From positions 119,566 to 183,565 of the forward strand of contig SNVD02003550.1 of the NCBI GenBank assembly GCA_013180625.2: DNA of 64,000 bases. The letters are read 5' to 3'. Origin of the DNA: Boswellia sacra. Taxonomy: Eukaryota; Streptophyta; Magnoliopsida; Sapindales; Burseraceae. The position numbers and the translations under genes are program-made. Shown piece after piece: positions 10,579-22,667 of the stretch. The stretch's first letter is position 1, and every line of letters begins with the position of its first letter. The notes under the pieces were generated by a model. It saw nothing but the letters and a program-made list of their open reading frames with translations, was not told the origin of the DNA and searched no databases.

Positions 10579-11995
10579 TGATGCGTTCGAAACTAGCAAG
10601 TATACTAGTCGCACAAGTAATAAAGTGATGAGTAAGATATCGTTCCCACGAGGATTGATTCTAATTGAATTTGTTATTCGAAAGCGAAAACAGAATAAAT
10701 GGGGGGTTTTGTTGATTGATTAACTAAACTCAAACGAAAGCAAATGAAGAATAATACAATGCAAAGTTAAATCAATTGAGAAATACACAATGAAAGAAAT
10801 CTAGTTAAGGGATCATTCTCTGCCACAAGATATGAATTTGTGAATTAACCACAGAATTGTCATCGAATTACACCATTGAAATTATCAACCGTAGATAACA
10901 ACAAGCTCTGTTATCCCAATCTTTCCTTACTTTGTTGTTAAATAAAACAGGCTCTTTATTTAATCTCTATCCATTAAACAACCTAGAACAAGCTCTCTAA
11001 ATTTAATTCAATGGATGCATTATGATAAGAAAGATAGGTTGATCTAAGCAATAAACATACAAGCTCGGGTTATTTAACTTAGGTTATATCCTCCAATTGC
11101 AATCTCTGATCACAATTTTGCTACTAATGATTAGAAATTCAAGACAATTACGGATCAAGATTTCTAGTCTACCAATAGATAACATTCAGATTATATTCAG
11201 TTGGCCACCCAAATACAATCAACAAGCAATCATAAGCATTAAATATGGGAGAATACAAGCAACTTCAATTAGAGATTTGGATAATAATATCTTGCACAAT
11301 CAACTCACAAAAACCATATCAAGGGCTTTGAAATCACCCTCAACCAATTCAGATTCAGTTACACATGTTCAAAAAAGTCATAAATACAATACAATACATA
11401 AAAATTCCAGAAGATGAAAGGAAAATGATAAACTTAGCAAATCTGATGAAATCTCTTAGGATTTGTAGTTCTTCCTCTTTCCAAGCCTTCAATCTCCTTC
11501 AAGAACTCCAAGAGATGAGAGAAATCCAAAGATTCAGCCTCCACCACGTTCTCCCCTCTTCAAGTTATGAAAATAAAACCCTAAAATGTGTTTAAATACT
11601 CTGCTACAGTAACTTGATACAGTGCCCCGTATTTAATAACATGCTACAGTGATATATGGAATTACAAATATACACTTCTCATACCATTTTTATCACAACT
11701 TTCGGTACACTACATAAATTCGTGAACCGTAAATTTCTCCAAAAAATAGACTTCGAGAGCTTTCCAATGGTATATAGCATGTTATCCGGTTAATTGTATA
11801 TCGATACAATCAACTCCGAGAAATTGGTTGATTAGCAGAGGTGAAAATGAAGGGTTTTACTCCAATTTTGTGCAAGTTCCTCCAAAACTCCTATAAACAT
11901 CAAAAATCACACAAAAACATAAAAATACCAAGGAATATAGCAAAGAAACATAGACGGAATTGATATGAAAATGATATATAAATAGACACCTATCA
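10579..11995 (-). repeat. 5' LTR of the Athila-type element
   Basis: 1417 bp, pair of 2721-4139. On the minus strand it starts TGATAGGTGTCTATTTATAT at 11995 and ends at GAACGCATCA. The flanking tctat (11996-12000) pairs with tctgt at the far end. Open frames at 11097-11417 and 11365-11595 are LTR sequence. Confidence 0.92.
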
Positions 11996-13400
11996 TCTAT
12001 TATAATACTTGAACATCTCCATATTACATAGGTTCCTTTGAATTAGTCACTTCCCCACTATTATCCCAATAAAGTATAATGGCTTTATCAACAGTTAGAA
12101 CTACTTCCAAATCTGCAAGGAACTTACATAGATAGACATCCTCTTCAACTACTTCATAAGCAACTACATATTCTGTCGCCATGGTTGAGTCATTAATATA
12201 AGATTACTTAATACTTCTCTATACTATGACTCCTTCACCTAAAGTGAAAATGGATCCTAAGGTTAAATTTCTAAAGTTAGGATCAGATTGAAAATCTAAA
12301 TCTATATACCCAAACGAAGTTAGGTTAGCTCCAGAATAGACATGCATATATCTCTTTGTCTTATAAAGACATTTCAATATATGCTTTATAGTAATCCAAT
12401 GCTCCTGACCAGGATTTGACTGGTATCTACAGACGCCTCTTACTATATAGCAGATATCTGGCCTAGTAAATAATATTGCATACATGATAAGACTCCTAAC
12501 TATAGAAGCATATAGGTTTTATCTCATCGCTTCTCCCTTCTGAGGTGTCTTAGGAGACTATTCTTGAGAAAGCATAACTCCATACGTGAAAGGTAATAAA
12601 CTTTCTTTGTTGTGTATTGCAAACTTAGTCAAAAAATTTCTATGTAAGAAGCCTGAGATAATACTAGTTTTTTGTTCTTTTTATCCCTTATAAGTGGGAT
12701 GCCAAGAACATAACTAGCTTCTCACAAATCTTTCATTTGGAATTACTTAGCCAACCAAACTTTTGTAGGTGAAAGAAACCCTATATTATTCCTAATAAGT
12801 AAGATATCATCTACATAAAGAATTAGAAACATAACCTTTTGATCTTGTATTTTATTGTAGGCATATGGTTTATGTACATTTGGAGTAAAACCATAGGTTT
12901 TAATTATTTGATTAAATCTAATGTTCTAAGACCTAAATCACTACTTAAGACCGTAAATTGATCTTTTAAGCTTACAATCTTTTTGTTTTTGTCTTACTTC
13001 TTTGAAAGCCTCTGGTTGCACTATATAAATGCATTAGTCAAGATATCCATTGAGAAATGTTGTCTTGACATCCATTTGCAATATCTCATAATCATAATGA
13101 GCGGCAATGGATAAGAGAATCCAAATCGACTTGAGCATAGCTACTAGTGAGAAGGTTTAGTCATAATCAATCCCTTCTTTTTGGGTATAACCTTTAACCA
13201 CTAACCTTGCTTTGAAGGTTTTTACCTTCACATGACTCTTCTCTTTCTCTTGTAGACCCATTTGCAACCAATGAGCCTAACATCATCAGGGGTATCTACA
13301 AGTTTCCAAACAAAATTAGAATATATAGATTCTATCTCTAATTTCATAGCTTTATGCCAAGAGTCAACATTGACATCATTTACTACTTAACAGGATTAGA
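11996..13400 (-). pseudogene. Ty1/copia reverse transcriptase and RNase H, decayed
   Basis: Minus strand. The RT catalytic block ILYVDDI lies near 12802-12822. The C-terminal part at 12219-12485 reads YAILFTRPDICYIVRGVCRY, GQEHWITIKHILKCLYKTK and YIDLDFQSDPNF, the usual connection to RNase H. Many stops and indels interrupt it. The last residues of the polyprotein lie left of the gypsy insertion (2604-2720). Same element as the gag and integrase remnants to the right. Confidence 0.85.
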
Positions 13401-13519
13401 TTCATTTTCACTAATATCTTAACTGGATCTTGTGTATCATTTGTCCTAAAAGTAGATGTTGAACCTCTAATATTATTATCAATGTTCGAATCATTATTAA
13501 TTTCTCCACACATCTATTC

Positions 13520-14457
13520 TAAGATAACCTTGCTTTAAGGTTTAAACTTACTTATGTAGTCTTCCTTGAGGAAAGCTATAGTTGCACTAATAAACACTTT
13601 CATATTAGACAAACTATAGAAGTAATACCCTCTAGTACCTCTTAGGTATCCGACAAACAAGCATGCTTTATCTTTGATCCCAACTTACGTTATTGTCCCT
13701 TAGCACGTGTGCTAAACACCCCCAAATATGAATATGGTGTAAACTAGCTTTATGACCACTCTATAATTCCAATGGTATCTCTGGAACATATTTAGAAGGG
13801 ACTAGGTTAAAGAAGTATGCTACCATTTGTAGCACATATACCCAAAAACTAGTAGGAAGTGTATTATAACTCATCATGGACCTAACCGTGTCAAAAAAAG
13901 TTCTCTTTCTTCTCTCTACAACTCCATTCTGGTATGGTGTGGAGATTGTAGTGAGTTGGACATTATTTTGTTGTCTTTTATGTACTTTTCAAACTAACCT
14001 GAGAAGTATTCTAGGCACGATTCACAGGTTAGTAGAGGTTCAGTTTTTAACGAACTTAGTGGTCCATCCTTAACCATCTTTTGAATCTTTTTAATATTTA
14101 TATGGCCTAGCTAAGTTGCCAGAGATATGTCGCATTAGTGTTTGACAACTTAGCTCTTTTGTTATTATTCAACTCAATGTTATTTATAGAAGGCAACATA
14201 TTTTTGATCAAATATAGATTGTTATTCATTATTCCAAAACAAATAAATTTCTTATTCTTTTTTACGACAACTAACTTGCTACAAGAAACATAATATCTAG
14301 AGTTTATTAAACAACAAACTGAAATTAAATTATGTTTAAATTCTAGAACAAAATAACAGTTATTCAAAATAATGTATCTATAACAAGCAAAATATAAACA
14401 TATTTTGTCAACTATGTGAGTGGACACCAATGCTCTGTCACCTAGCCTCAAGCTCAA
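13520..14457 (-). pseudogene. Ty1/copia GAG-pre-integrase and integrase, decayed
   Basis: The frame at 14107-14457 shows the pre-integrase segment (EFKHNLISVCCLINSRYYV, KKFICFGIMNNNLYLIKN). From about 13920 leftwards comes the integrase C-terminal part: SYNTLPTSFWVYVLQM, NLVPSKYVPEIPLEL and HHIHIWGCLAHV, then repeated stops. Nonfunctional. Confidence 0.82.
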
Positions 14458-14859
14458 CTCCCCATCATTTAGCTACCCAGTTGGCCTGTTAATAGTGACA
14501 GGATCTATAACCCAAGAGTTAATAGAAACTTCAACAAAATATGACTGATTAAAATTCACATTACCTTTATTGGCCTTCTTTTTACAGCTAAATAAGTTGG
14601 GCAATTTCTTTTCCAATGCCTACTTATGCCATAGAGGAAATATTTACCTTTTGACTTATTCTTCTTTTTGGCTATCTTTTTCATAGAAGCTATTGCCTTC
14701 CTCCATTTTCTTGTCGTGCTTCCTTTTGGCCTGTGTTAAAAGTTTGGCAACAAATAATATGAAGACTTGGTTGTGTTGGCCTCACCTGAATTCCCAAGCA
14801 ATATTTCCACGGCCCTTTGCAAATCATTCATGAGTTCAGTCAGAGTATAGTCCTTCTGA

Positions 14860-15381
14860 TTCAGCTCATAGTCTAACTTGAACTACTTAAAGGTGTCAAA
14901 TAGAGAGCTTAGCACCATATCTATTTGAGACTTTGTATAAATCTCAACATCCAAAACCATTGTTTGGTTAAGGCATGCAATGACTTTCATCATATATTCT
15001 CCAATTGGCCCACCAGTTTTTTGCTTGAGACTCATGAATCTTTGCAAGGCATGTCTTTTAACATTGCATTTATGCTTACCAAAAATCTTATAAAGGTGGG
15101 CAATAATGTTAGCAGCATTGTTCATCCCCTTATGCTATGCTTGAACACACTATTCGTCGAGGTAAGTATATAACACTAGTAGAATCATTAGTATTCTTCC
15201 AAGTGGTATAATACTCTCTAAATGCCTGAGTGGACTCCTTTGTAGAAGGATCAGGAATAGGCTTGGTCAACACCTATTTGATCTTATCATTTGCCAACAC
15301 CATGTCCAGTTTAAGTTGCCATTTAGCATAATTCTTTCGTTGCAGTATAAAATCATTTAGGATAGAAGCAATTAAATTCAT
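14860..15381 (-). pseudogene. Ty1/copia gag (UBN2-type), frameshifted
   Basis: Starts at ATG 15381 (MNLIASILNDF, then YAKWQLKLDMVLANDQI), then a frameshift near 15125-15180, then NIIAHLYKIFGKHKCNVKRH, LQRFMSLKQKTGGPIGEYM and IDMVLSSLFDTFK. This is the copia gag domain. The usual short leader, tRNA-Met primer site and 5' LTR are not recognisable to the right, so the element is truncated or rearranged there. Confidence 0.82.
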
Positions 15382-17320
15382 TTTTCTACAAAGATAAAAC
15401 ATTTAACCCCTATCAATGACCATTATTAATCCTTTTAGAATACGACTACATGATGCATGAAAATACAAGATGCATATGCAGTTACCCAAAATAATCTACA
15501 AAAAATATTATGATGCTTTAATCAAATAATTACTACTCTCCTTCAAGGAAACATAATAATTTATTTAATTAAATTAAAACTCTTTCTAATTATTATTATT
15601 TCAAAAATATCTCATATTTTAATAATCATAATAATCACCATGTTATTTGGTTTTTAATTAATGAAATCATTCCTTCAGGAAATATTTTTTAAAAATTAAG
15701 TTGAGTGTATAACTATTGTTTCAATTATTCCAAGTTTATATTAAAGGAAAATTTCATCAGGAAATCACACTAATGGTAACTTCAAAAGTTTTATCCAAAA
15801 GAGATCCAATCTTGAAAGACAACTACCATAAGCCTTCTTATAAGAAACATGATCCTAAGATGGGCTAAGATAGTGTTTATGAATAGTCATCCAAATGGAC
15901 CAACAATGGAGACCTTAGGTCTATTTCATGAACTTTCTCCCACTCAAATATTAAAAAACTTGGGATTTCAATTAAAGACATTTTTATGTGATTTTATAAA
16001 ATTTTACCAACTTTTGGAAAAAAAACATTTACGTATAAATTACATCTAAAATTTGCATTAATCATATAATGTATGCATGAACATGTTTTAATGCATGGTG
16101 TGGCATTCTTAATCTATATGGCATGTTATCACATATTCATTTATAAAACAATTAAATAAAACAACAAATAGTTATCACCTGTCCTTTTCCTAAAGTATTA
16201 CAAGGTAAATAGCTTTAGGAATCTTGAGTCTTCTCATTCCAAAAATCTTCTTTCTTTATTGTATCGATGTTTGTCCAAATTCTAAATTCCCATTTTAAAT
16301 TTAAAAGATTCCAAAAATCTTAAAGATTCCTAGTCTAAGTGACAATTTTTTAATATCCACATATTTTAGAAACTTCTAAGCCCTCTTACAGTTCTAGAAC
16401 ACTTTGTTACGCCCAAGCAATATTTGAAACAGTTCTAGAATTTACAGTTTCACCCTTGCAGAATTTAGTTACAACTTTTGGGCTTTTATTCATGTTTTTG
16501 GCTATTGTTTTGGGTAGGAAACCAACCTAAACATTCAAGCAAACATAGAACTGACGCCTAAAACCCAAATACACTCAACTAAGCCCAAAATTCAAAATAA
16601 ATTTAAGGTATGAAAGTGATTAATCTAGGAATCAATTTTTGACCATTAAACAAGCACACATTCATACCTCTCTTATGCATCTAATCTCAGGCTACCCTCT
16701 TGTATCTAGAGAACAGGATTCTACCCCAAGGCCATCTCACAGCTAAAAACTATTGTGCCAGAAACACATGTGCCTAAGCCTACAACTCAAACGCTAGGAT
16801 AGAAGCTTTGACACAACAATAATCAAAATAACCTTTAAGCTTACGCAAAACATCTCTATGGTTGCACATGGTGGCTACCATGGAGTATCAAGACTTGTCT
16901 AATCATAGCATGAGCTATAACTAAGCGGTCCAACACTCAACATGGCTGCCCCACCTTATAGACCAAAAGAACCATATTGGCTAAGGTTACTTTATCCATT
17001 GTCGCCTAGGGTTACAGGTTTTCACTTTTTAGAACATCATCAACTAAAACATTATGAATCACACATATACATCATAGGCTTCCTCCATTTTTTACATACT
17101 ATAACCTAATACAAAATAACAATAAAATTAAGGAAAGAAACTATAGACAAAATAAATACATAGAAGGTAATTCAATCGTATATTGCGCCACCCCCCAAAA
17201 TTACGTGCCAAAAATATAGAAAATTCTAAAGGCCAAGATCAAACCATAGCATACCATACATCCAACAATCATTCATCTCATGAAATGATTGATATATGTC
17301 GCACCATCTAAGCATGTTAT
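15382..17320. other. AT-rich region without recognisable genes
   Basis: No LTR, RNA gene or credible protein seen. The copia 5' LTR expected here is missing or too diverged. The single frame at 15849-16049 lacks any family hallmark. Confidence 0.45.
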
Positions 17321-17700
17321 AGCATAATTTTTCACATGATATTAATGAACAAATTATGAGGCTAGTTTATATTTCAGTATTTGAACTGATGTATACAATA
17401 CAACCAATAAGGTCATTTTGAATAATAACTATACAATTGTTTATTTTATTTGTGTAAGGGTGGGACTATATGAACCCCCAAACATACTCTCGACACTCCA
17501 ATTCTAAGTACACCTGGTATTAAGTATTTTTAAAAACTTTGTTAATTTATACGTGTAGTTGATCTTTTCAAGGTATAATTTTACACAAATTGTGTAAACA
17601 TATATATAGTTGTTATTTGAAATGACCTTATTGTTTTTATTGAGTACATAAGCTGAAAGAGTAATGCTACATCTACAACTCATTTACAACTAACTTTTAT
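17320..17700. repeat. Two facing copies of the defensin-like gene 3' flank around a small insertion
   Basis: GATATTAATGAACAAATTAT and the CAATAAGGTCATTTTGAATA flank at 17340-17445 run in plus orientation. The reverse complement of the same flank is at 17580-17650, belonging to the minus-strand relic at 17848-18083. The same flank follows the relics at 23202 and 33163. The left copy is the tail of a further relic whose body is lost. Between them, TGGGACTATATGAACCCCC and the following 70 bp reappear inverted at 19440-19510. Confidence 0.65.
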
Positions 17701-17847
17701 ACAAGATGAGTTGGCAAATATCATTGGATAGGTAAGAAATAAAAAAGAGAGGTTAAATTGCATGAATTCATAATTATCTATCCAATAATATTTTGTCAAC
17801 TCAGGATGCAACAAAAAAATGGTCGTAAATGAGTCATAGATATAACA

Positions 17848-18083
17848 TTATTCGAACTGAAATATTGAAAAATAAACTAGTGTCTCGCCATTAATATCAC
17901 TAATTACACCTAGTTTATTAGCAATGTCCAATGCTGCAACATTATTGTTTTGCATGACTTTCGTTTGCATTAGATATATGCAGTCACCACCAGAACCATG
18001 TTGTTGTTTGCATTGAATATTGCAATCATCTGACAATCTACATGTACCAACACAATCAATGCCAAATTCTTTTAATTCTTCTC
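17848..18083 (-). pseudogene. Cysteine-rich (defensin-like) peptide exon 2 relic, copy A
   Basis: After the acceptor CATTCAG at 18084-18090 the frame reads GEELKEFGIDCVGTCRLSDD, then CNIQCKQQH and GSGGDCIYLM, then a non-cysteine tail. The C-x3-C / C-x3-C spacing and GGDC block suggest a secreted defensin-like peptide; the C-terminal C-x-C pair expected for such peptides is not present. It matches relics at 19620, 23202 and 33163, including flanks. The intron sequence extends to about 18440, where syntaxin-related sequence abuts; its signal-peptide exon is gone. Confidence 0.6.
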
Positions 18084-18439
18084 CTGAATGATAGACATTT
18101 AGAATACATTTTTGTTTACCTCATTATGAACTATTTTACAACACCTACAAAGTCTATATATAAAGTTTATGTGACATTAAATTATTGAAAAGATATCAAT
18201 ATAAGAAAGTTAGTATGATAAATACTAATGAGTAATGTGCCATTAATTAAGTGATGCCATATCAACTTTTTATGCAAACTTTGTAAGTATTGTCTTACTC
18301 ATCATTATAACCTAAAAAAAATTATGCTGAAATTGTTTCTAAGCAAAGTTGAAAAAAAAAAGACTTGGCATTCACATGTTCTTACTTTAGAAACAACTTG
18401 CTCTATAGAGCTTTCAAGCATGTTAAGAACGTACTTGTT

Positions 18440-18860
18440 AGCATATGATGAAGAATGAAAAATATAATGCTAGTATAAAGGAAAGAGAGAGTAGAGTACA
18501 TGAGAGAGTATTACGACAGCTTTTAGTTTTTATTAGTCAAATTTTGTCAGTAGGGAAATGTCTGTAAAGAGTTATAAATTTGTTGTTTGAGTGCTTTATA
18601 ATAATGAAATTGAAATTTGTGTTTTGAGCGCATTCTTCCTTATCATATATAATTTTCATAGAAGAAGTTGTTTTGCTAGACAATGAGATTGCTTTCAATG
18701 AAGCCATTGTTAATTTCTTTAGCTATTGGGAAAATAACTTGATATGTAAATAATCATTTAATTTGTTTTAGAGTTGCTTGCTTCTTGTAATTTTAGGGAT
18801 CATTTTGCTTATTATCATCATAATAATTGTGACATGAGTCTCTATCAACATTAGAAAATA
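18440..18860 (+). pseudogene. Syntaxin (SYP2-type Qa-SNARE) relic, copy 1
   Basis: At 18661-18711 the frame reads EEVVLLDNEIAFNEAIV, the start of the SNARE region of SYP22/23-type syntaxins. About 80 bp later it gives the C-terminal membrane anchor (VILGIILLIIIIIIVT, stop at 18837). The SNARE core between is lost. The upstream intron sequence matches that of copy 2 (21900-22065) and the minus-strand copy (25900-26090), so this is a segmental duplicate and not a retrocopy. Confidence 0.75.
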
Positions 18861-19610
18861 GGAAAGTTTAGTTATTCTCCCAATTTTGTACATATGGAAA
18901 AAGAAAAAAAAAAGGTGTCAATGTTGTTAGGTTTTTGGTGTTGAATTCTACTTGTAACAAGCCACTAACAATTATAGTAAATTGTGTAAATGATTTCTTT
19001 TCTTATGGTTAATAAATTCGAAATTTTCTACAATCTCACGCAATGCTTGCAAACATGGGTTTTGCTTCCTATGTCAGGCCTCAAACAATTTTAGTTTTTT
19101 TTTGTATATAATTAATCAATAAAAGTTTCTTGTTTGAAATTCAAAGTCTCTTGAAAAAAGTAATCCAGAAATCAAATCCTCATTTCTAAATTAATTCCTT
19201 CCATTCCAAGATTATATTATATTATATTATATTTAAAAGCAATTAGTTGTACATATTTTCACAAATATTTTCATTTGTAAATGATGTAAATCCTTAACTT
19301 TTTTTTAAAAGAAATTCATAATATGCTTCATCTCCTCAAATATCATTATAATAAATTAAATATTTTATTGGTTGTTGGATTATAATATTATAATTAAGAA
19401 TTTAATGAAAATTATCTAAAAATTAATATATATATTTTAAAATATTTGATATTAGGTGTGCGTAGAATCGGAGTATTGAAAGTATTTTTGGGGGTTTATA
19501 TAGCCCACCATTACACAAATTAAGTAAACAATTATATATTTATTATTCAAAATAACCTTATTAGTTTTATTAATTGAGTACGTGAGTTTAGATAACCATA
19601 AACTAGCCTA
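18861..19610. other. Non-coding flank shared with the inverted copy near 23.8-24.1 kb
   Basis: GCTTGCAAACATGGGTTTTG and the following CAGGCCTCAAACAATTTTAG correspond, inverted and diverged, to 23985-24030. A (TATAT)n-like run lies at 19212-19232. No gene seen. Confidence 0.45.
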
Positions 19611-19619
19611 ATATTGGTT

Positions 19620-19820
19620 CATTAATATCACTAATAACTTAGCTAATTAGTAATACTAAATATTGCAATAACATTGCTTTGTATGACTCTTATAATGCAT
19701 CATAGATGCAGTCACCACTAGAATTATGTCGTTGTTTGCTTTGAATACTATAATCCTTTAACGATTTGCATGTCCGAAAACAATCAACGTCAGATCTTTT
19801 AATCACTCTCTTGAATGAAA
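19620..19820 (-). pseudogene. Defensin-like exon 2 relic, copy B
   Basis: The minus-strand frame gives VDCFRTCKSLKDYSIQSKQR and NSSGDCIYD, aligned with copy A. Two cysteines of the pattern are replaced (Tyr/Ser positions), and stops lie just before the aligned block. Its 3' flank (19510-19600) matches the other copies. No signal-peptide exon is seen beside it. Confidence 0.55.
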
Positions 19821-19997
19821 TATATTCAAAAAAAAATTAAAACTTTAATTAGAAATATGATATATTTTTTGTTGACCGTGTTATCAACTTTTTTAATCTT
19901 CTTTATTAGTTACATGATTTAGTTTATGAATTATAAACTAGATTTTGAATATTTTTTTAATTATGAAGATTATATAAAGTTGTTTTATTTGTTTTAG

Positions 19998-20234
19998 GGA
20001 GTGGCTGTTGTTGAACTTTTAAGGCATTTTTTATGCCCTTCCTGGTAATTAGTCTTCATGAAATGCTACCGAGGTTGTTTACTGTATCTTGATGATTGAT
20101 TCTGTTTGTTCATTTTAAGTTGGGAGCTTGCTCTGGTATTAAAAGAAGTAAAAGCAAGACTTGACTTAGTAGACGTCAAATTAATTGTTATTGGTGTTGG
20201 TGCTCCTAATAAAGCTCAAGTTCTTGCTGAGCAG
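19998..20234 (+). pseudogene. PRXL2/AAED1-like (AhpC/TSA thioredoxin-fold) gene, two exons left
   Basis: Exon at 19998-20044 (acceptor GTTTTAG, donor TG/GTAATT) encodes GVAVVELLRHFLCPS. The next exon, 20120-20234 (acceptor TTTTAAG, donor CAG/GTATTT), encodes CWELALVLKEVKARLD and KLIVIGVGAPNKAQVLAEQ. Splicing restores a CPSCWELA motif at the phase-2 junction. This matches plant chloroplast-predicted AAED1/PRXL2 proteins (LLRHFGCxCCWELA...). The next exon should continue with LPFP-type sequence but a probable LTR begins 190 bp downstream. The first exon (transit peptide) is not seen. The splice sites look intact, so this is a fragment and not a decayed whole. Confidence 0.8.
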
Positions 20235-20424
20235 GTATTTTTCTTTCTGCTATATGCATAATGCATCAAATGATTTTGTTGTTGTTGTTTTTGTTATGAC
20301 ATAAATCTACCATTCTTCATATCAAATATACGTTCCACTATTCTTTATGCCCCCTTTGCATTATCATTAAAATGCCTCTCATATAACTTCCTTACCTTAA
20401 TGACAAGCTTTTATCTTTTTATTG

Positions 20425-21736
20425 TGTTGATGTCAGTTTTTGCAAGATGGATAGTTAACAATAACTTAACTGAAAATAGTAAAGTAAAATGAAACAGAAG
20501 ATTTTACGTGGTTCGGTTAAAACAAAGCTTACATTCACGGGCAACAAGAGTTGTAATTTACTATATTATATATGTTTACAATCGACTGAGGACTCGTTAC
20601 AGTGGTAGACACCCGCCATTCATTAACCTAATCTATGCAGACTTGATCAACCTCGATCACAACCATAGTCCTTCACACACTCTTTTGAAGCTGCACTTCA
20701 TAGTTATGATTGACGTAACTACACTAGTTTAGTTAGACATAACCAAAGCAACTGGAACAGACTTTTGCAATCACTCAACTCACTTAAGCTTACATAACTC
20801 TTATAACACTTACAAATCATATTTATGCACGTACTTAACACACATGAGTCATGCACAATCTTAACTCACTCACTCAAATAAAGCATAAAGCTTTTTACAA
20901 AGAAATCAAAAGAAATCGCAATACACTATGCTTTCTATGTAGCTTACTTCTTTTTGCGTTAATCCACACATCATACTTCCATATTATGAATGCCTCCTTA
21001 TATAAGCTATGTAGATAGCTCCATATAGTAATTGACATCAATCTCAATCAATATCATAATCCTACAAAATCTCAATGTCACTCAAAAGGTATGATTAGAT
21101 AAAGATCATATAATATAAAAAACCATATCTCAATCACTTAGAAAATTTAACAAGTACATCCTAATCATATAAGTGATTGACAACCAAAGAAATCCCAATC
21201 AGGGATGTGATTAGCAATCAAGAAAAATTCTTATCTCCATAAAAAGATTATATATAAAACAATATGATAGGAAGTAATCGATCACATAGATAATTTGCAT
21301 GCATATTCCAATCATATATTTTATTAATAATCAAGATAAATGTTTATCAAAATTATCCTTAATCAAATATGTGATTGTCGATCAAGATCAAAATTATCCT
21401 TAATCAAATATGCGATTGTCGATTAAGATCAAAATTATTCTAATCAAATAAGTGATTGTCAATCAAGATTAGTGTTTATCAAAAATATCTCAATCAAGAC
21501 AAACACTTGTCAAAAATATCCTAATCATGCGTATGATTGATAATTAAGATGTTAACTTCTTATATGACATGGATTTCTAGAAATGCACTTCAATCAATCA
21601 ATCTTTACTGATAGAAACTTCCATAAGTGAAAAATGAATTTAGGAATGTAATCTCATTAATGTTTTTATTACATGATGACAAAACAAAAATAATCACGTG
21701 CATTGCATGTGCATGAGATGCCACGTGACACCAACA
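20425..21736 (-). mobile_element. Probable solo LTR, 1.3 kb
   Basis: Ends are TGTTGATGTC and GACACCAACA, inverted with one mismatch, as LTR termini should be. Inside is TTTTACGTGGTTCGG, a segment common in plant LTRs. No internal domain and no second LTR are present. I could not find a clean 5-bp target duplication (tattg against atgtt). The region 21120-21540 has tandem units of roughly 40-50 bp around TCAAATATGTGATTGTCGAT. Confidence 0.55.
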
Positions 21737-22066
21737 ATGTTAATATTATTGGTCTAATAACAAAATTAATAGATGGAAAAATGTAGTTCTTTTCATTTGT
21801 ATTTATGGAGCTTTAGGCCCCTTTGTTGCATTAGGCATGTATAATAATACAATTTATTGGTTGTTTTAGTAGAACTTGGGGAACTATAGCAATGTGACTT
21901 CATCTCGTCATGAAACAATGATACATTTTACTTTTTATTACTCAATTTTTTTTCAGTAGCAACATGTTTGTAAAGGAGTTATGCAATTTGTTGCTTGAGT
22001 GATTTATATTGGTGAAATTGAAATCTGTGTTTTAAGTGCATCCTTTACCATCATAAATAATTTTTA

Positions 22067-22334
22067 GAGAAGTTTTTCTATTCTTGAACAATGAGATTGC
22101 TTTCAATGAAGCCATTATTGAAGAAAGAGAGCAAGAAAGTTATTCTTTGATATAGTTGTAGCCGATGTTTATTGTAGTTTAATTTTCTTCCTGTTTCCTT
22201 GCTTTTTCTTCTTTACGCTTTTGCGAAAATAATTTGATATATTAATAATCATTTTGCTGCAAATCAAGTTGCTTGTGCTTCTTGTGATTTTCAGGATCAT
22301 TTTGCTTATTGTCATCATAATAATTGTGGCTTGA
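22067..22334 (+). pseudogene. Syntaxin (SYP2-type) relic, copy 2
   Basis: 22067-22139 encodes EVFLFLNNEIAFNEAIIEER, then diverges. After a short gap a continuous frame reads LLVLLVIFRIILLIVIIIIV and ends A-stop at 22334, the C-terminal membrane anchor of plant vacuolar/prevacuolar syntaxins. Same arrangement as copy 1. The minus-strand frame over this segment (22169-22351) is an antisense shadow. Confidence 0.78.
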
Positions 22335-22667
22335 GTCTTCATCAGCAACATAGAGCATGAAGGTTAGTTATTTCTAGTATTGTACAAAAAAATAACTAAT
22401 TTAATTATTGAGAAAATTAAACTCTTCTAATTTTAGCCTTAATTAACTGTATTAGGAGAGATTGATGATCCTTCCTAAAAGAATAGGGAACTTTTTTTTT
22501 TTGCTTAGTGCTAATTATTAGAATTACAGACTCACTAGAGAGTCCTATATTTTAGATATTGTTCCTACCCTTCAATTTATCACTCTATATATAAGCACAC
22601 AAGTTCCCACCTTGTAATTTCACATATATAATTTACTCATATCATCTCAGAACCTGTAATCATAGAC

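Larger units (their letters stand above)
2721..11995 (-). mobile_element. Athila-type Ty3/gypsy retrotransposon, non-autonomous, carrying captured host sequence
   Basis: Two long LTRs (2721-4139 and 10579-11995) bound the element. On the minus strand they start TGATAGGTGTC and end CGCATCA. Next to the right LTR is TGGCGTCGTTGCCGGGGA, close to the tRNA-Asp-type primer site of Athila-like elements. Next to the left LTR is a polypurine tract (AGTGTGAGGGAAT). The flanks are tctgt (2716-2720) and tctat (11996-12000), a 5-bp target duplication with one mismatch. Internally only gag C-terminus, protease and the first residues of reverse transcriptase remain. RT core, RNase H and integrase are deleted. 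Between pol remnant and 3' LTR lie LOG-like and unknown coding segments. It inserted into a copia element, so it is younger than that element. Confidence 0.9.

Noticed and set aside
22169..22351. Minus-strand frame (and its relatives at 18770-18850 and 24174-24365) that in one phase looks like a hydrophilic Asn/Asp/His-rich C-terminus
   Set aside because: The opposite strand encodes the hydrophobic C-terminal anchor of syntaxin with a matching stop in all three copies. The hydrophilic reading is its antisense shadow.
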